Assembly: GCF_024462815.1 (NCBI RefSeq)
Contig: NZ_JANGCG010000005.1
Location: 62,001 to 126,000 of the forward strand
Length of the DNA stretch: 64,000 nt
Origin: Gemmiger formicilis
Lineage (GTDB): Bacteria > Bacillota > Clostridia > Oscillospirales > Ruminococcaceae
Direction: 5' to 3'
Position 1 is the first letter of the stretch, and every line of letters starts with the position of its first letter. The position numbers and the translations under genes are program-made. Positions 1 to 9,747 of the stretch are shown here, piece by piece. The notes under the pieces were generated by a model, which saw only the letters and a program-made list of their open reading frames with translations, was not told the origin of the DNA and searched no databases.

Positions 1-1
1 C

Positions 2-199
2 GGTGCGGTCATCGGGGACGGCTGCCTGATTGCCGCCGGTGCGCTGGTGCCGGAAAACGCGGTGATTCCGGCGGGAAGCCTTGTGATGGGTGTGCCGGGC
101 CGCGTGGTTAAGCCTGTCACCGCCGCCCAGACCGCCGCCATTGCCGAGAACGAGCAGGAATACCGGGAGCTGGCGCACCTGCACGCGGCGGCAAGGTAA
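2..199 (+). CDS. Hexapeptide-repeat (gamma carbonic anhydrase/YrdA-like) protein, 3' part only
   Basis: The reading frame enters from the left edge and stops at TAA 197-199, so only the last 65 residues are visible. They show left-handed beta-helix rungs with small residues at every sixth position (GAVIGDG, IAAGALV, IPAGSLVMGVPGR), followed by an alpha-helical tail with NEQEYRELAHLH. The VMGVPGRVV step and helical end are typical of the trimeric gamma carbonic anhydrase/YrdA family. Active-site histidines would lie upstream and cannot be checked, so enzymatic activity is inference. No terminator follows directly; two palindromic repeats do. Confidence 0.75.
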   Translation, partial: GAVIGDGCLIAAGALVPENAVIPAGSLVMGVPGRVVKPVTAAQTAAIAENEQEYRELAHLHAAAR

Positions 200-216
200 A
201 CCCCTTACGGTACGAT

Positions 217-315
217 TGTAGGGCGGGGTGACCTCACCCCGCCGCAACCGCCCGGCAGTATGCTGCTCCCCGGTTTATTTGTAGGGCGGCGTCCCCGACG
301 CCCCACACCCCTACA
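217..315. repeat. Two adjacent copies of the GTAGGGGC-type palindromic repeat
   Basis: Copy one (217-244) reads TGTAGGGCGGGGTGA then TCACCCCGCC. Copy two (280-315) has GTAGGGCGGCGTC then GACGCC, and a second inverted CCTACA end. The same core (GTAGGG plus a GC-rich inverted arm) recurs in most intergenic gaps of the window. No ORF lies in it. Confidence 0.7.
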
Positions 316-322
316 AAACAAA

Positions 323-358
323 AACGTGCTGCCCTCCATCACGGAAGGCAGCACGTTT
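323..358 (-). terminator. Rho-independent terminator of the ilv operon
   Basis: The arms ACGTGCTGCC and GGCAGCACGT enclose a short loop, and T-rich tracts lie on both sides, so it can work in both directions. On the minus strand it sits about 10 nt after the ilvD stop. Confidence 0.75.
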
Positions 359-367
359 TTTATGGGC

Positions 368-2026
368 TTATTTCAGCACCGCGCCAAGGTTGGCACTGGT
401 GACAAGGCGGGCATAGCGGGCCAGCCAGCCGGTCTTGATGTTCGGCTCGGGCTGGACGTAAGCGGCCTTGCGGGCGGCCAGCTCGTCCTCGCTGACGGCC
501 AGATGGATGGACGCATTCGGGATGTCAATCTCGATGGTGTCGCCTTCCTTGACAAGGCCGATGGGGCCGCCGGAGGCTGCCTCGGGGCTGACGTGGCCGA
601 TGGCCGCGCCGCGGGACGCGCCGGAGAAGCGGCCGTCAGTGATGAGCGCCACGGTGGTGTCCAGTTTCATGCCCGCCAGCGCGCTGGTGGGGTTCAGCAT
701 CTCACGCATACCGGGGCCGCCCTTGGGGCCCTCATAGCGGATGACCACCACATCACCGGGGTGAATCTCACCGGCGTAGATGGCCGCAATGGCGGTGTCC
801 TCGCTGTCAAAGACGCGGGCGGGGCCGCTGTGCACCTGCATTTCGGGTGCCACGGCGCTGCGCTTGACCACACAGCCGTCCGGCGCAATGTTGCCCCACA
901 GAATCTGCAGGCCGCCGGTTTGACTGTACGGGTTTTCGATGGAGCGAATCGCCTTCTCGTTGAGGATCTTCGCGCCCTGGATGTTCTCCCCCAGCGTCTT
1001 GCCGGTGACGGTGGGCACGTCCAAATCCAGCAGGCCCTTTTTGGCCAGCTCGGCCTGCACGGCGGGGATGCCGCCAGCCTCATACAAATCGGGCATATGG
1101 GTCGGGCCTGCGGGGGCAAGGTGGCAGAGGTTCGGCGTTCTGGCGCTGATTTCGTTGAACAGCTTCAAATCAATCGGGCAGCCTGCCTCCTGCGCAATGG
1201 CCAGCAGATGCAGCACCGTGTTGGTGGAGCAGCCCAGCGCCATATCACAGGTCAGGGCGTTGCGGATGGAGCGCTCGTTGATAATCTGGCGGGCGGTCAC
1301 ACCGCGGTTGACCAAATCCATAATGGCCATACCGGCGTGCTTGGCCAGCTGCAGGCGCTTGGCGTAGACGGCGGGAATCGTGCCGTTGCCGGGCAGTGCA
1401 ATGCCGATGGCCTCGCACAGGCAGTTCATGCTGTTGGCGGTGTACATACCGGAGCAGGAGCCGCAGCCGGGGCAGCAGTTGCAGGTGCAGTCCTCGAGCT
1501 GGGCATCGTCAATCATACCGGCCTTGTAGGCGCCCACGGCCTCGAACATCTTGGACAGACTGACCTCCTCGCCGCCGTAGCGGCCGGCCAGCATCGGCCC
1601 GCCGGAGCAGACCACGGCGGGCACGTCCATACGGACGGCGGCCATGACCATGCCGGGTACGATTTTATCACAGTTAGGCACCAGCACCAGACCATCCAGC
1701 TGGTGGGCCATAAACATCGTCTCCACGCTGTCGCAAATCAGCTCGCGGCTGGCGAGGGAATATTTCATACCCACGTGGCCCATAGCGATGCCGTCGCAGA
1801 CACCGATGGCGGGGATGAGGATGGGGGTGCCGCCCGCCATGCGCACACCGGCCTTGACGGCATCGGCAATCTTGTCCAGATGGGCGTGGCCGGGGACAAT
1901 TTCGCTGTAGGCGGAAACAACGCCAATCAGCGGGCGGTCAAGCTCCTCCGGCGTGTAGCCCAGCGCATAGAACAGGCTTCGGTTGGGTGCCCGTTCCGGG
2001 CCTTTTTTGACGTTATCGCTGTTCAT
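368..2026 (-). CDS. ilvD: Dihydroxy-acid dehydratase
   Basis: IlvD dehydrates 2,3-dihydroxy-3-methylbutanoate and -pentanoate to the 2-keto acids that precede valine and isoleucine; it is a cytoplasmic Fe-S enzyme. The 552-residue product has full family length. Visible hallmarks are PNCDK (Cys119), the cysteine-rich [11 protein letters not shown] near residues 185-194, and the C-terminal [11 protein letters not shown]. The start at 2026 (MNSDNVKK) is chosen because GGAG lies 9 nt upstream on the minus strand; an in-frame ATG further out at 2101 has no such site and lies in repeat sequence. It is the last gene of ilvB-ilvN-ilvC-ilvD and ends at a terminator. Confidence 0.96.
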   Translation of the reverse strand: MNSDNVKKGPERAPNRSLFYALGYTPEELDRPLIGVVSAYSEIVPGHAHLDKIADAVKAGVRMAGGTPILIPAIGVCDGIAMGHVGMKYSLASRELICDSVETMFMAHQLDGLVLVPNCDKIVPGMVMAAVRMDVPAVVCSGGPMLAGRYGGEEVSLSKMFEAVGAYKAGMIDDAQLEDCTCNCCPGCGSCSGMYTANSMNCLCEAIGIALPGNGTIPAVYAKRLQLAKHAGMAIMDLVNRGVTARQIINERSIRNALTCDMALGCSTNTVLHLLAIAQEAGCPIDLKLFNEISARTPNLCHLAPAGPTHMPDLYEAGGIPAVQAELAKKGLLDLDVPTVTGKTLGENIQGAKILNEKAIRSIENPYSQTGGLQILWGNIAPDGCVVKRSAVAPEMQVHSGPARVFDSEDTAIAAIYAGEIHPGDVVVIRYEGPKGGPGMREMLNPTSALAGMKLDTTVALITDGRFSGASRGAAIGHVSPEAASGGPIGLVKEGDTIEIDIPNASIHLAVSEDELAARKAAYVQPEPNIKTGWLARYARLVTSANLGAVLK

Positions 2027-2056
2027 AATGAATTTCTCCGTTTTATTGTGGGGCAC

Positions 2057-2154
2057 TTGTAGGGGCAAGGCACACCTTGCCCTCAACCTCGCGGCAGACA
2101 CAGGAAACAGGTGCCTGCCGTCAGGCTAAGGGCCGGGCATACCCGGCCCCTACA
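2057..2154. repeat. Two palindromic repeat copies between ilvC and ilvD
   Basis: 2057-2083 has TTGTAGGGGCAAGGCACACC then TTGCC. 2131-2154 has GGCCGGGCATACCCGGCC followed by CCTACA, which is the inverted orientation. They sit inside the ilv transcription unit in the ilvC-ilvD spacer. Confidence 0.65.
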
Positions 2155-2180
2155 GAGATGCCGGTATTTTTATGCCAGAC

Positions 2181-3230
<1,050 letters not shown>

Positions 3231-3275
3231 TTATATTTGAATTTTAATTGGAAAACAAATAATTGGGGAAAATTC

Positions 3276-3352
3276 CGTAGGGGCGGATTCCATATCCGCC
3301 CGCCGTTTTTGCCCGGACGCATCCGGGCGCATATAGAATGCGCCCCTACGGG
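3276..3352. repeat. Two palindromic repeat copies between ilvN and ilvC
   Basis: 3276-3302 reads CCGTAGGGGCGGATTCCATA then TCCGCC. 3311-3352 is inverted, with GGGCGCATATAGAATGCGCC then CCTACGGG. Both belong to the GTAGGGGC family. Confidence 0.65.
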
Positions 3353-3376
3353 CATGGAAAGGTTTGGGGGCAATGC

Positions 3377-3946
3377 TTAGTGGCAATGCGTGCCCGGCAG
3401 GGGCAGCTGGGCTTCACGTACCTCCTGCGCGGGCTTTTGCATATGCTGGTGCTTGCCGCCGCGTTCCAGCGCGGTCACGCCGGTGCGGCAAAGCTCCAGA
3501 ATGTTGTAGCCCTGAAACATCGTCAAGAAGGCGTCAATCTTGTCCGGCTTGCCGGTCAGCTCAAAAATCATACTGTCGGGCGACAGGTCAATGATTTTGG
3601 CCTTGTAGATGCTGGAAATCTCCCGCAGCTCGGCGCGGTTCTGGTTGTCACATTCTACCTTTAACAGCAGCAGCTCGCGCTGCAGGCTCTTGTCGGGGTC
3701 AAGCTCAAAAATCTGGCGGGTGACCTCCAGGCGCTCGGCCTGCAGAATCAGCTGGTTGAGCGCCTGCTCGGTGCCGCGCAGCGTCACGGTAATGCGGCTG
3801 ACCGCGGGGTCATTCGTGGCCGAGACGGTCAGGCTGTCAATGTTGAAGCCGCGGCGGCAGAACAGGCTGGTAATGCGCGCCAGAACGCCGTTGGTGTTGT
3901 CCACCAGCAGGCTGATGACCCGCCGGGTATTGTTATTCTGTTCCAT
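3377..3946 (-). CDS. ilvN: Acetolactate synthase small (regulatory) subunit
   Basis: The regulatory partner of IlvB carries an N-terminal ACT domain (about residues 8-80: RRVISLLVDNTNGVLARITSLF, then RGFNIDSLTV) that normally binds the feedback inhibitor valine, followed by the AHAS small-subunit C-terminal domain. I use ATG 3946 (MEQNNN), preceded by GAGG at 8-nt spacing; a GTG at 3955 is also in frame. The gene begins 10 nt after the ilvB stop, which fits coupled translation of a stoichiometric complex. The C-terminal tail (ERGGKHQHMQKPAQ onward) is longer and more variable than usual. Confidence 0.95.
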   Translation of the reverse strand: MEQNNNTRRVISLLVDNTNGVLARITSLFCRRGFNIDSLTVSATNDPAVSRITVTLRGTEQALNQLILQAERLEVTRQIFELDPDKSLQRELLLLKVECDNQNRAELREISSIYKAKIIDLSPDSMIFELTGKPDKIDAFLTMFQGYNILELCRTGVTALERGGKHQHMQKPAQEVREAQLPLPGTHCH

Positions 3947-3956
3947 GCGTGTCACC

Positions 3957-5621
3957 TCATTCCATGATGATATCGTTGACGGTGCCGCCGCCGGGAATCA
4001 TCGGCAGAACCTTTTCGTCCTTGCCGATGCGGCAGTCAATCCAGCTGGGGCCCTGCTGCTTCATCGCGTCGGCAAACGCGGCCTTGAACTCCTCCGGCGT
4101 GGTGGCGCGGTAGCCCTTGACGCCGAAGCCCTCCGCCAGCTTGACGAAGTCGGTCTTGCGGTGGGGGTCGGTGTCGGAATAGCGCTTGCCGTAGAAGGTT
4201 GTCTGCCACTGGCGCACCATGCCGAGCACTTGGTTGTTGAAAATCACCGTGATGATGGGCAGGTTGTAGCTCACAGCGGTGCAGGCCTCGTTCAGGTTCA
4301 TATGGAAGGAGCCGTCGCCGGTCAGCATAACCACGCGGGCATCGCGGCCCAGCGCCATCTGTGCGCCGATGGCCGCGCCGTAGCCGAAGCCCATGGTGCC
4401 CAGACCGCCGCTGGTCAGAAACCCGCGGCTCTTGGTGTGGTGCAGATACTGCGCCGCCCACATCTGGTGCTGGCCCACGTCAGTGACATAGACGGCCTCG
4501 GGCCCGGCCTGATTGCAGATTTCGTCGATAATCTGATGAGGTTTCAGCTCGGTGTCGCTGTCCACCGGCTTGTAATCATTTTTCTGCCAGCCGTGAATCT
4601 GCTCCATCCAGAGCTTGTGCTCGGTCTTTTCGACATAGGGCAGGATGGCCTGCAGAACATAGCTGGCGTCGCCGGTCAGGCTCAGATCAACATCCACGTT
4701 CTTGCCCAACTCGCTGGGGTCGATGTCAATCTGGATAATCTTGGCCCGCTTGGCAAAGCTGTCGGGGTTCAGCGCCACACGGTCGCTGAACCGCGTACCG
4801 ACCGCAATGACCAGATCGGCCTCGTCAATGGCCTTATTGGCGGCGTAGCAGCCGTGCATACCCAGCAGGCCCAGATTGTGCGGCTCGCCGTAGCTCAGCA
4901 CACCGGCGGCCATCAGGGTATAGGTGGCGGGCATACCGGTCTTTTCCAGTAAATCGCGCAGGGGCTGGCAGCCAGCCGCGCTGCGCACACCGCCGCCGAA
5001 GTAGACGATGGGGCGCTCGGACTCGTTGATGAGGCGGGCCGCCTCCTTGACGTCCTCCTCATTGTACCGGGTCACGGTGCGGATGAGCTCGGGCTCCTTG
5101 GGGGTGAACTCGCAGCTGGCGGCGGTGATGTCCTTGGGAATGTCCACCAGCACGGGACCCTTGCGGCCCGACTGCGCAATGCGGAAGGCTGCGCGCATCG
5201 TGTCGGCCAAATCCTCCACGCGGCGGACTGTGTAGTTGTGCTTGGTGATAGGCATCGTGATGCCCTCGATATAAGCCTCCTGGAAGGAGTCCCGGCCCAG
5301 CAGCGTGGTGGCCACGTTGCCGGTGAAGGCAACCATCGGCACGCTGTCCATATAGGCGGTGGCAATGCCGGTGACAAGGTTGGTGGCACCGGGGCCGCTG
5401 GTGGCCAGCACCACGCCGGTGCGGCCTGTGGCGCGGGCGTAGCCGTCCGCCGCGTGGGACGCGCCCTGCTCATGCGCGGTCAGCACATGGCGGATGCGGT
5501 CGGAATTTTTATAAAGCTCATCATACAGATTCAGCACGGCACCGCCGGGGTAGCCGAACAGGGTGTCCACGCCCTGCTCAACCAGCACCTCAACGAAAAT
5601 CTGCGAACCGGTAAGTTTCAT
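3957..5621 (-). CDS. ilvB: Acetolactate synthase large (catalytic) subunit
   Basis: A ThDP-dependent enzyme that condenses two pyruvates, or pyruvate and 2-ketobutyrate, in the first common step of branched-chain amino acid synthesis. The 554 residues show the FGYPGGAVL N-terminal motif, the catalytic glutamate in AHEQGASHAADGYAR, the FAD/ThDP middle domain, and the ThDP-Mg motif GDGSFHMNLNE near the C-terminus. AAGGAG lies 8 nt upstream of the ATG. It is the first gene of the operon, directly downstream of a T-box leader. Threonine deaminase, which makes the 2-ketobutyrate, is nearby but on its own promoter. Confidence 0.97.
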   Translation of the reverse strand: MKLTGSQIFVEVLVEQGVDTLFGYPGGAVLNLYDELYKNSDRIRHVLTAHEQGASHAADGYARATGRTGVVLATSGPGATNLVTGIATAYMDSVPMVAFTGNVATTLLGRDSFQEAYIEGITMPITKHNYTVRRVEDLADTMRAAFRIAQSGRKGPVLVDIPKDITAASCEFTPKEPELIRTVTRYNEEDVKEAARLINESERPIVYFGGGVRSAAGCQPLRDLLEKTGMPATYTLMAAGVLSYGEPHNLGLLGMHGCYAANKAIDEADLVIAVGTRFSDRVALNPDSFAKRAKIIQIDIDPSELGKNVDVDLSLTGDASYVLQAILPYVEKTEHKLWMEQIHGWQKNDYKPVDSDTELKPHQIIDEICNQAGPEAVYVTDVGQHQMWAAQYLHHTKSRGFLTSGGLGTMGFGYGAAIGAQMALGRDARVVMLTGDGSFHMNLNEACTAVSYNLPIITVIFNNQVLGMVRQWQTTFYGKRYSDTDPHRKTDFVKLAEGFGVKGYRATTPEEFKAAFADAMKQQGPSWIDCRIGKDEKVLPMIPGGGTVNDIIME

Positions 5622-5663
5622 GGTGTTTGCTCCTTCCTGAACTTATGACGTCTTAGCCGGGGC

Positions 5664-5947
5664 AAGAAAAAGAAAACAGGCTTTGCCCCTTGGATTCCAA
5701 GAGACAAAGCCCGTGTACATTACACGCTCTGCGGTACCACTCTTATTGGGGCAATGCCCCCACCTCATGGGCCTCCAACAAGGCCCGGCACTGTAACGGG
5801 TGCGCCCGTACCGCCCTACTGTGGTTTCGGGCGGTCTGCTCCGGGATCAGTTCGCGGTGTGCTGCCCTGCTGCCTTGCACCGTCCGGCAGTTCTCTGTAG
5901 GGTGCGGAACCGTTATTAACTTCCCATCCATGCATTATCTGGATTTG
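5664..5947 (-). promoter_or_regulatory. T-box leader of the ilv operon
   Basis: On the minus strand the leader carries AGAGTGGTACCGC (plus 5731-5743), matching the T-box core. Its AAGAG (5740-5744) can pair with CTCTT (5699-5703) as antiterminator. The same CTCTT is part of a perfect 13-bp terminator arm (5699-5711 with 5679-5691), followed by a U-rich tract at 5664-5678. The two folds are mutually exclusive, as in classical tRNA-sensing attenuators. The specifier codon could not be fixed by eye; an AUC in CUGAUCCC of stem I is one candidate and would mean isoleucine. Confidence 0.9.
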
Positions 5948-5953
5948 TGTTAA

Positions 5954-5982
5954 ACTATACCGCACTTTTTGGGGATTGTCAA
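5954..5982 (-). promoter_or_regulatory. Promoter of the ilv T-box transcript
   Basis: Minus-strand TTGACA (5977-5982), 17-nt spacer, TATAGT (5954-5959). Transcription would start near 5947, giving a leader of about 325 nt before ilvB. Confidence 0.8.
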
Positions 5983-5999
5983 GATTTTTTGGTAAAATC

Positions 6000-6028
6000 T
6001 TGCAACTTTTTGCCGCGGTGAGTATACT
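6000..6028 (+). promoter_or_regulatory. Promoter of the DUF815 gene
   Basis: TTGCAA (6000-6005), 17-nt spacer, TATACT (6023-6028), divergent from the ilv promoter and only 18 bp away from its -35. Confidence 0.6.
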
Positions 6029-6067
6029 GTGGGTAAAGAGTGTTTCTCTTGGGAAAGGAATATAAAT

Positions 6068-7243
6068 ATGTTACGGAATGAATGGCTGGCCCATCTGGAT
6101 GGGCTTGTGGTGTTCCGCGGCCTGCTGACGGCGGAACCGCTGGCGTCCCTGCGCACCGCGCTGGCGGCGGAGGAAAGCGCGCTGACCGGCGCGGTGGCCG
6201 CGTTTGAGGCGGCGCTGTTTGCGCGCGGCACCAACTGGACCGATACCCTGCTGAGCATCGTGCTCGAGGATGAAAACCTCTGCCTGCGGGTGGCCGCCGG
6301 GCAGGATGCCGGGCCGGTGCTGGAAAAGGCGCTGGACACCGAGCTTGCCTTTCTGCAGGCGCTGGGCCGTGCGCAGCTGGATGAGGTATTCCCCGGCGCG
6401 GCGGCGTTCCTGCCGCGGTGGGAGGTTGCCCTGGACGCGGACTACCGCGCTGCCTACGCGGCACGCCGTGCAGCGATGGGCCAGAAGGGCTACGGTATGT
6501 TTGCCCGCTACCACGTCTTTGCGCTGGAAAACGGCCGCCTTGTGCCGGTGCGCTACCCCGACCCGCAGCGCCTGAGCAAACTGCCCGGCTATGAGCAGGA
6601 GCGCGAGAAAGTCATTGCCAATACCCGCGCCCTGCTGGAAGGCCGCCCCGCCAACAATGTGCTGCTTTACGGCGATGCGGGCACCGGCAAATCCAGCACG
6701 GTCAAGGCCATTGCCAACGAGTTTGCCCCCGATGGCCTGCGCCTGATTGAGGTGAAGAAAAATCAGCTCTACCAGATTCCCGCCCTGATGGACGAGCTGG
6801 CCAAGAACCCGCTGAAATTCATCCTCTTTATTGACGATCTGAGTTTTGCCTCCAACGATGACAACTTTGCGGCACTGAAGGCGATTCTGGAGGGCGGCGT
6901 CGGCGGGCGCAGCCACAATGTAGCGGTCTACGCCACCAGCAACCGCCGCCACCTCGTCAAGGAGACGATGGCAGACCGCAGCGGGGACGATTTGCACGCG
7001 ATGGACACCCGGCAGGAGCTGATGAGCCTTTCGGCCCGGTTCGGCTTGACGGTGACCTTCCAGCAGCCCGATAAGGACCGCTATGACCGCATCCTGCTGG
7101 AGCTGGCCAAGCAGTACAACGTCCAGATGCCCAGCGACCAGCTCTTCATCAAGGGGGCGGCGTTCGCCCTGCGTGCCGGGGGCCGCAGCCCCCGTGTGGC
7201 CAAGCAGTTTGTGGAGCTGCTGGCAGCGGGTGTGAAGGTGTAA
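6068..7243 (+). CDS. DUF815-family AAA ATPase
   Basis: The 391-residue protein has a C-terminal P-loop ATPase domain: Walker A GDAGTGKSS at residues 202-210, Walker B FILFIDDLSF at about 251-260, a sensor-like YATSNRRHLV, and the late motif AFALRAGGRSPRVAKQF. This is the DUF815 pattern, a family with no settled function. The first 190 residues are a helical, family-specific N-terminal region with no motif I recognise. The start at 6068 is preceded by AAAGGAA at about 8 nt; an earlier ATG at 6029 overlaps the -10 region. It appears monocistronic. Confidence 0.88.
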   Translation: MLRNEWLAHLDGLVVFRGLLTAEPLASLRTALAAEESALTGAVAAFEAALFARGTNWTDTLLSIVLEDENLCLRVAAGQDAGPVLEKALDTELAFLQALGRAQLDEVFPGAAAFLPRWEVALDADYRAAYAARRAAMGQKGYGMFARYHVFALENGRLVPVRYPDPQRLSKLPGYEQEREKVIANTRALLEGRPANNVLLYGDAGTGKSSTVKAIANEFAPDGLRLIEVKKNQLYQIPALMDELAKNPLKFILFIDDLSFASNDDNFAALKAILEGGVGGRSHNVAVYATSNRRHLVKETMADRSGDDLHAMDTRQELMSLSARFGLTVTFQQPDKDRYDRILLELAKQYNVQMPSDQLFIKGAAFALRAGGRSPRVAKQFVELLAAGVKV

Positions 7244-7256
7244 TTACTATCCTCTG

Positions 7257-7292
7257 TGCGGGACCGGCTGCGCACCGGCCCCGCATTTATTA
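7257..7292 (+). terminator. Hairpin after the DUF815 gene
   Basis: TGCGGGACCGG pairs with CCGGCCCCGCA (one mismatch), followed by TTTATTATGC. The T tract is interrupted, so termination strength is doubtful. It lies between convergent genes. Confidence 0.4.
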
Positions 7293-8495
7293 TGCGCGTT
7301 CTGTCACCAACTTGAAGCCGGCTTCGGTCAGCTTCTGCCTGATGGTTTCAATCTGCGCGGCGTCGCGGGTCTCCAGCCCCAGCTTTAGGAAGCAGCTGGT
7401 AATGGCCATATTGGTGTCGCTGCGGTCATGGTGGACGCTGATTACATTGGCCCCGCAGGCGGAGACAATGTCGCTGACCAGACTCAGCTGGCCGGGCTTG
7501 TCCTCCAGCGCAATCATCAGGTTGGTCTTGCGGCCACTCATCACCATACCGCGGGTGATAACGCGGGAGAGAATGTTCACATCGATGTTGCCGCCGGAAA
7601 TCAGGCAGACGGTTTTCTTGCCCGCCAGCGGCAGCTTGCCGAACAGCGCAGCCGCCACCGGCGTGGCACCGGCACCCTCAGCCACCAGCTTCTGGTTTTC
7701 CATCAGCGAGAGGATGGCCGCGGCAATCTCGTCCTCGCTGACCGTGACAATCTCGTCCACGTATTGGCTGACCATCTCATAGGTGGTCTCGCCGGGCGTC
7801 TTGACGGCAATGCCGTCAGCAAAGGTCACGGCGCTGTCCAGCGTTTCATATTTGTGGTCATGGAAGGCGTGCTCCATACTGGGGGCACCGGCGGCCTGCA
7901 CGCCGTAAATCTTGACCTCGGGGCGCAGGCTCTTGATGGCAAACGCCACGCCGGAAATCAGACCGCCGCCGCCGATGGGCACGATAACCGCATCCACATC
8001 GGGCAGCTGGTCGAGAATTTCCAGACCGATGGTCCCCTGCCCCGCAATGACCAGCTCATCGTCATAGGGGTGGATGAAGGTCATGCCGGTCTGCTCCTGC
8101 AGTTCCACGGCGCGGTCATGGGCATCATCATAGGTGCCCTTGACCAGCTCTACGTCTGCGCCCAGCCGTTTGGTGCTCTCTACCTTCATAATCGGCGCGC
8201 CGTCCGGCATACAGACAACGCTCTTGATGCCCATGCGGGTGGCGGCCAGCGCCACGCCCTGCGCGTGGTTGCCCGCCGAGCAGGCAATCACGCCCTTGGC
8301 ACGCTCCTCGGCAGAGAGCTGGCTGATTTTATAGTAGGCACCGCGCACCTTGAAGCTGCCGGTGACCTGCAGATTCTCGGTTTTCAAGTAGAGGTCGGTG
8401 CCGGGGCACAGGCGCGGGGCTGCAATCAGGTCGGTCTTGCGGGCAACCTGCTTCAAGACGAATTTGGCGTGGTAGATTTTATCCAGTGTAAGCAT
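7290..8495 (-). CDS. ilvA: Threonine ammonia-lyase (threonine deaminase) with C-terminal ACT domain
   Basis: A PLP enzyme that converts threonine to 2-ketobutyrate, entry point to isoleucine. Fold type II hallmarks are visible: the Schiff-base lysine in TGSFKVRGAY (K49), the CSAGNHAQGVA loop, and the phosphate loop GGGGLISG. Residues about 330-400 form one ACT domain (LMIALEDKPGQLSLVSDIV, then NVISVHHDRSD). The 401-residue length with a single ACT matches short clostridial forms that may be biosynthetic or catabolic. ATG 8495 has AAGGAG 6 nt upstream. The nearby ilv operon favours a biosynthetic role. Confidence 0.93.
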   Translation of the reverse strand: MLTLDKIYHAKFVLKQVARKTDLIAAPRLCPGTDLYLKTENLQVTGSFKVRGAYYKISQLSAEERAKGVIACSAGNHAQGVALAATRMGIKSVVCMPDGAPIMKVESTKRLGADVELVKGTYDDAHDRAVELQEQTGMTFIHPYDDELVIAGQGTIGLEILDQLPDVDAVIVPIGGGGLISGVAFAIKSLRPEVKIYGVQAAGAPSMEHAFHDHKYETLDSAVTFADGIAVKTPGETTYEMVSQYVDEIVTVSEDEIAAAILSLMENQKLVAEGAGATPVAAALFGKLPLAGKKTVCLISGGNIDVNILSRVITRGMVMSGRKTNLMIALEDKPGQLSLVSDIVSACGANVISVHHDRSDTNMAITSCFLKLGLETRDAAQIETIRQKLTEAGFKLVTERA

Positions 8496-8587
8496 GGGGT
8501 GCTCCTTCTCTTTTGGCAATAATTCAGCCCGATTCGGACAAGCCGAACCGGGCCGCGCCGCATCCTTGCGGCCGTGACACTGACATG

Positions 8588-8616
8588 AGTATAGTTGAAA
8601 TTTGCTAATTTGTAAA
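8588..8616 (-). promoter_or_regulatory. Promoter of ilvA
   Basis: Minus-strand TTTACA (8611-8616), 17-nt spacer, TATACT (8588-8593), about 95 nt upstream of the ilvA start. Confidence 0.6.
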
Positions 8617-8638
8617 GTGAAAAGTATTCATCATTAAA

Positions 8639-8670
8639 TTGCACAAGAATTGCAACAAATAATTGTGCAG
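8639..8670. promoter_or_regulatory. Operator-like inverted repeat upstream of kduI
   Basis: TTGCACAA (8639-8646) and TTGTGCAG (8663-8670) are inverted; between them is TTGCAACAA. The 12-mer GCACAAGAATTG (8641-8652) recurs exactly, in inverse orientation, in the uxaB leader (14990-15001), and a TTGCACAAG/TTGCAA variant overlaps the uxaC -35. A shared uronate-pathway repressor site is inferred. Confidence 0.5.
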
Positions 8671-8702
8671 TTATGCCACTATGTTACAGCCAAAGATTGC
8701 TG

Positions 8703-8708
8703 TATAAT
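8703..8708 (+). promoter_or_regulatory. Probable -10 of the kduI-kduD promoter
   Basis: TATAAT is perfect, but no good -35 sits 16-18 nt upstream (TATGTT is the best), so an activator or extended contacts may be needed. It lies 33 nt past the operator-like inverted repeat. Confidence 0.4.
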
Positions 8709-8772
8709 AAAGGTAACAATAGCAAAATATGTTTGCTTTAATCACCTGTAAACTGGGAGGCTGTCAAGAGTT

Positions 8773-9618
8773 ATGGATATCCGCTATTCCTGCAATCAGC
8801 GCGATTTCAAGCGCTATACCACAGAGGAAACCCGCAACGAGATGCTTATCACCGGCCTGTACAAGGCGGATGAGGTTGTGGCCGTCTACAGCCACGTCGA
8901 CCGTATGGTCACGCTGGGCTGTATGCCTGTGCATGAGGAGGTGCCCATCGACAAGGGCATTGACGTCTGGGCTAACTTCGGCACCCATTATTTCCTGGAG
9001 CGCCGCGAAATCGGCATCTTCAACATTGGTGACGGTGCCGGTACCATCACGGCGGACGGCCAGGAGTATCACCTGAATTACAAGGATTGCCTGTACATCA
9101 CCAAGGGCAACGAGAAGGTCACCTTCAAGAGCGATGACCCGGAGCACCCCGCCAAGTTCTATATGGTCTCTGCCCCGGCGCATTGCAGCTACGAGAATAA
9201 GCTCATCACGATTGAACAGGCGGCCAAGCGCCCGCTGGGCAGCGTTGAGACCTGCAACAAGCGTACCATCAACCAGTTTATCCATCCCAGCGTGCTGAAA
9301 ACCTGCCAGCTTTCCATGGGTATGACTGCGCTGGAGCCGGGCAGCAACTGGAACACCATGCCCAGCCACACGCATGAGCGCCGCATGGAAATCTACACCT
9401 ATTTTGAGGTCCCGGAGGGACAGGTTGTATTCCATATGTGCGGCGAGCCCACCGAGACCCGCCATATCGTCATGCACAACTATGACGCAGTTATCAGCCC
9501 GTCCTGGAGCATCCACAGCGGCGTCGGTACGTCCAATTATACCTTCATCTGGGCTATGGGCGGCGAGAATATGGAATTTGACGATATGGACAACATCGCC
9601 ACCACCGACCTGCGCTGA
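8773..9618 (+). CDS. kduI: 5-dehydro-4-deoxy-D-glucuronate isomerase
   Basis: KduI isomerises 5-keto-4-deoxyuronate, released from pectin or glycosaminoglycan by lyases, to 3-deoxy-D-glycero-2,5-hexodiulosonate. The 281-residue protein has the KduI start MDIRYSCNQRDFKRY and a bicupin fold. The metal-site segment SHTHERRMEIYTYFEV, with later EPTETRHIVMHN, is at about residues 195-235. It is followed 129 nt later by kduD, the next enzyme. A GGGAGG lies about 12 nt before the ATG, slightly long spacing. Confidence 0.95.
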   Translation: MDIRYSCNQRDFKRYTTEETRNEMLITGLYKADEVVAVYSHVDRMVTLGCMPVHEEVPIDKGIDVWANFGTHYFLERREIGIFNIGDGAGTITADGQEYHLNYKDCLYITKGNEKVTFKSDDPEHPAKFYMVSAPAHCSYENKLITIEQAAKRPLGSVETCNKRTINQFIHPSVLKTCQLSMGMTALEPGSNWNTMPSHTHERRMEIYTYFEVPEGQVVFHMCGEPTETRHIVMHNYDAVISPSWSIHSGVGTSNYTFIWAMGGENMEFDDMDNIATTDLR

Positions 9619-9747
9619 ATGAGCGAAAACGCACATATTTTGCGCAAAACTGCACAACTTTTGTTGCGCACCGTTACTTGGATTCCTGCGCCCCTTTGCG
9701 GGGCGTATGAATAGATGACAGTTACAAACTTTAGGAGGTTTTGCATC

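Noticed and set aside
260..2062. 600-codon open frame antisense to ilvD
   Set aside because: High GC leaves long shadow frames; the protein is Gly/Ala/His-rich without motif, while the opposite strand encodes complete IlvD.
9599..9740. Independent promoter for kduD
   Set aside because: No -35/-10 pair of reasonable quality in the kduI-kduD spacer; one terminator ends both genes.
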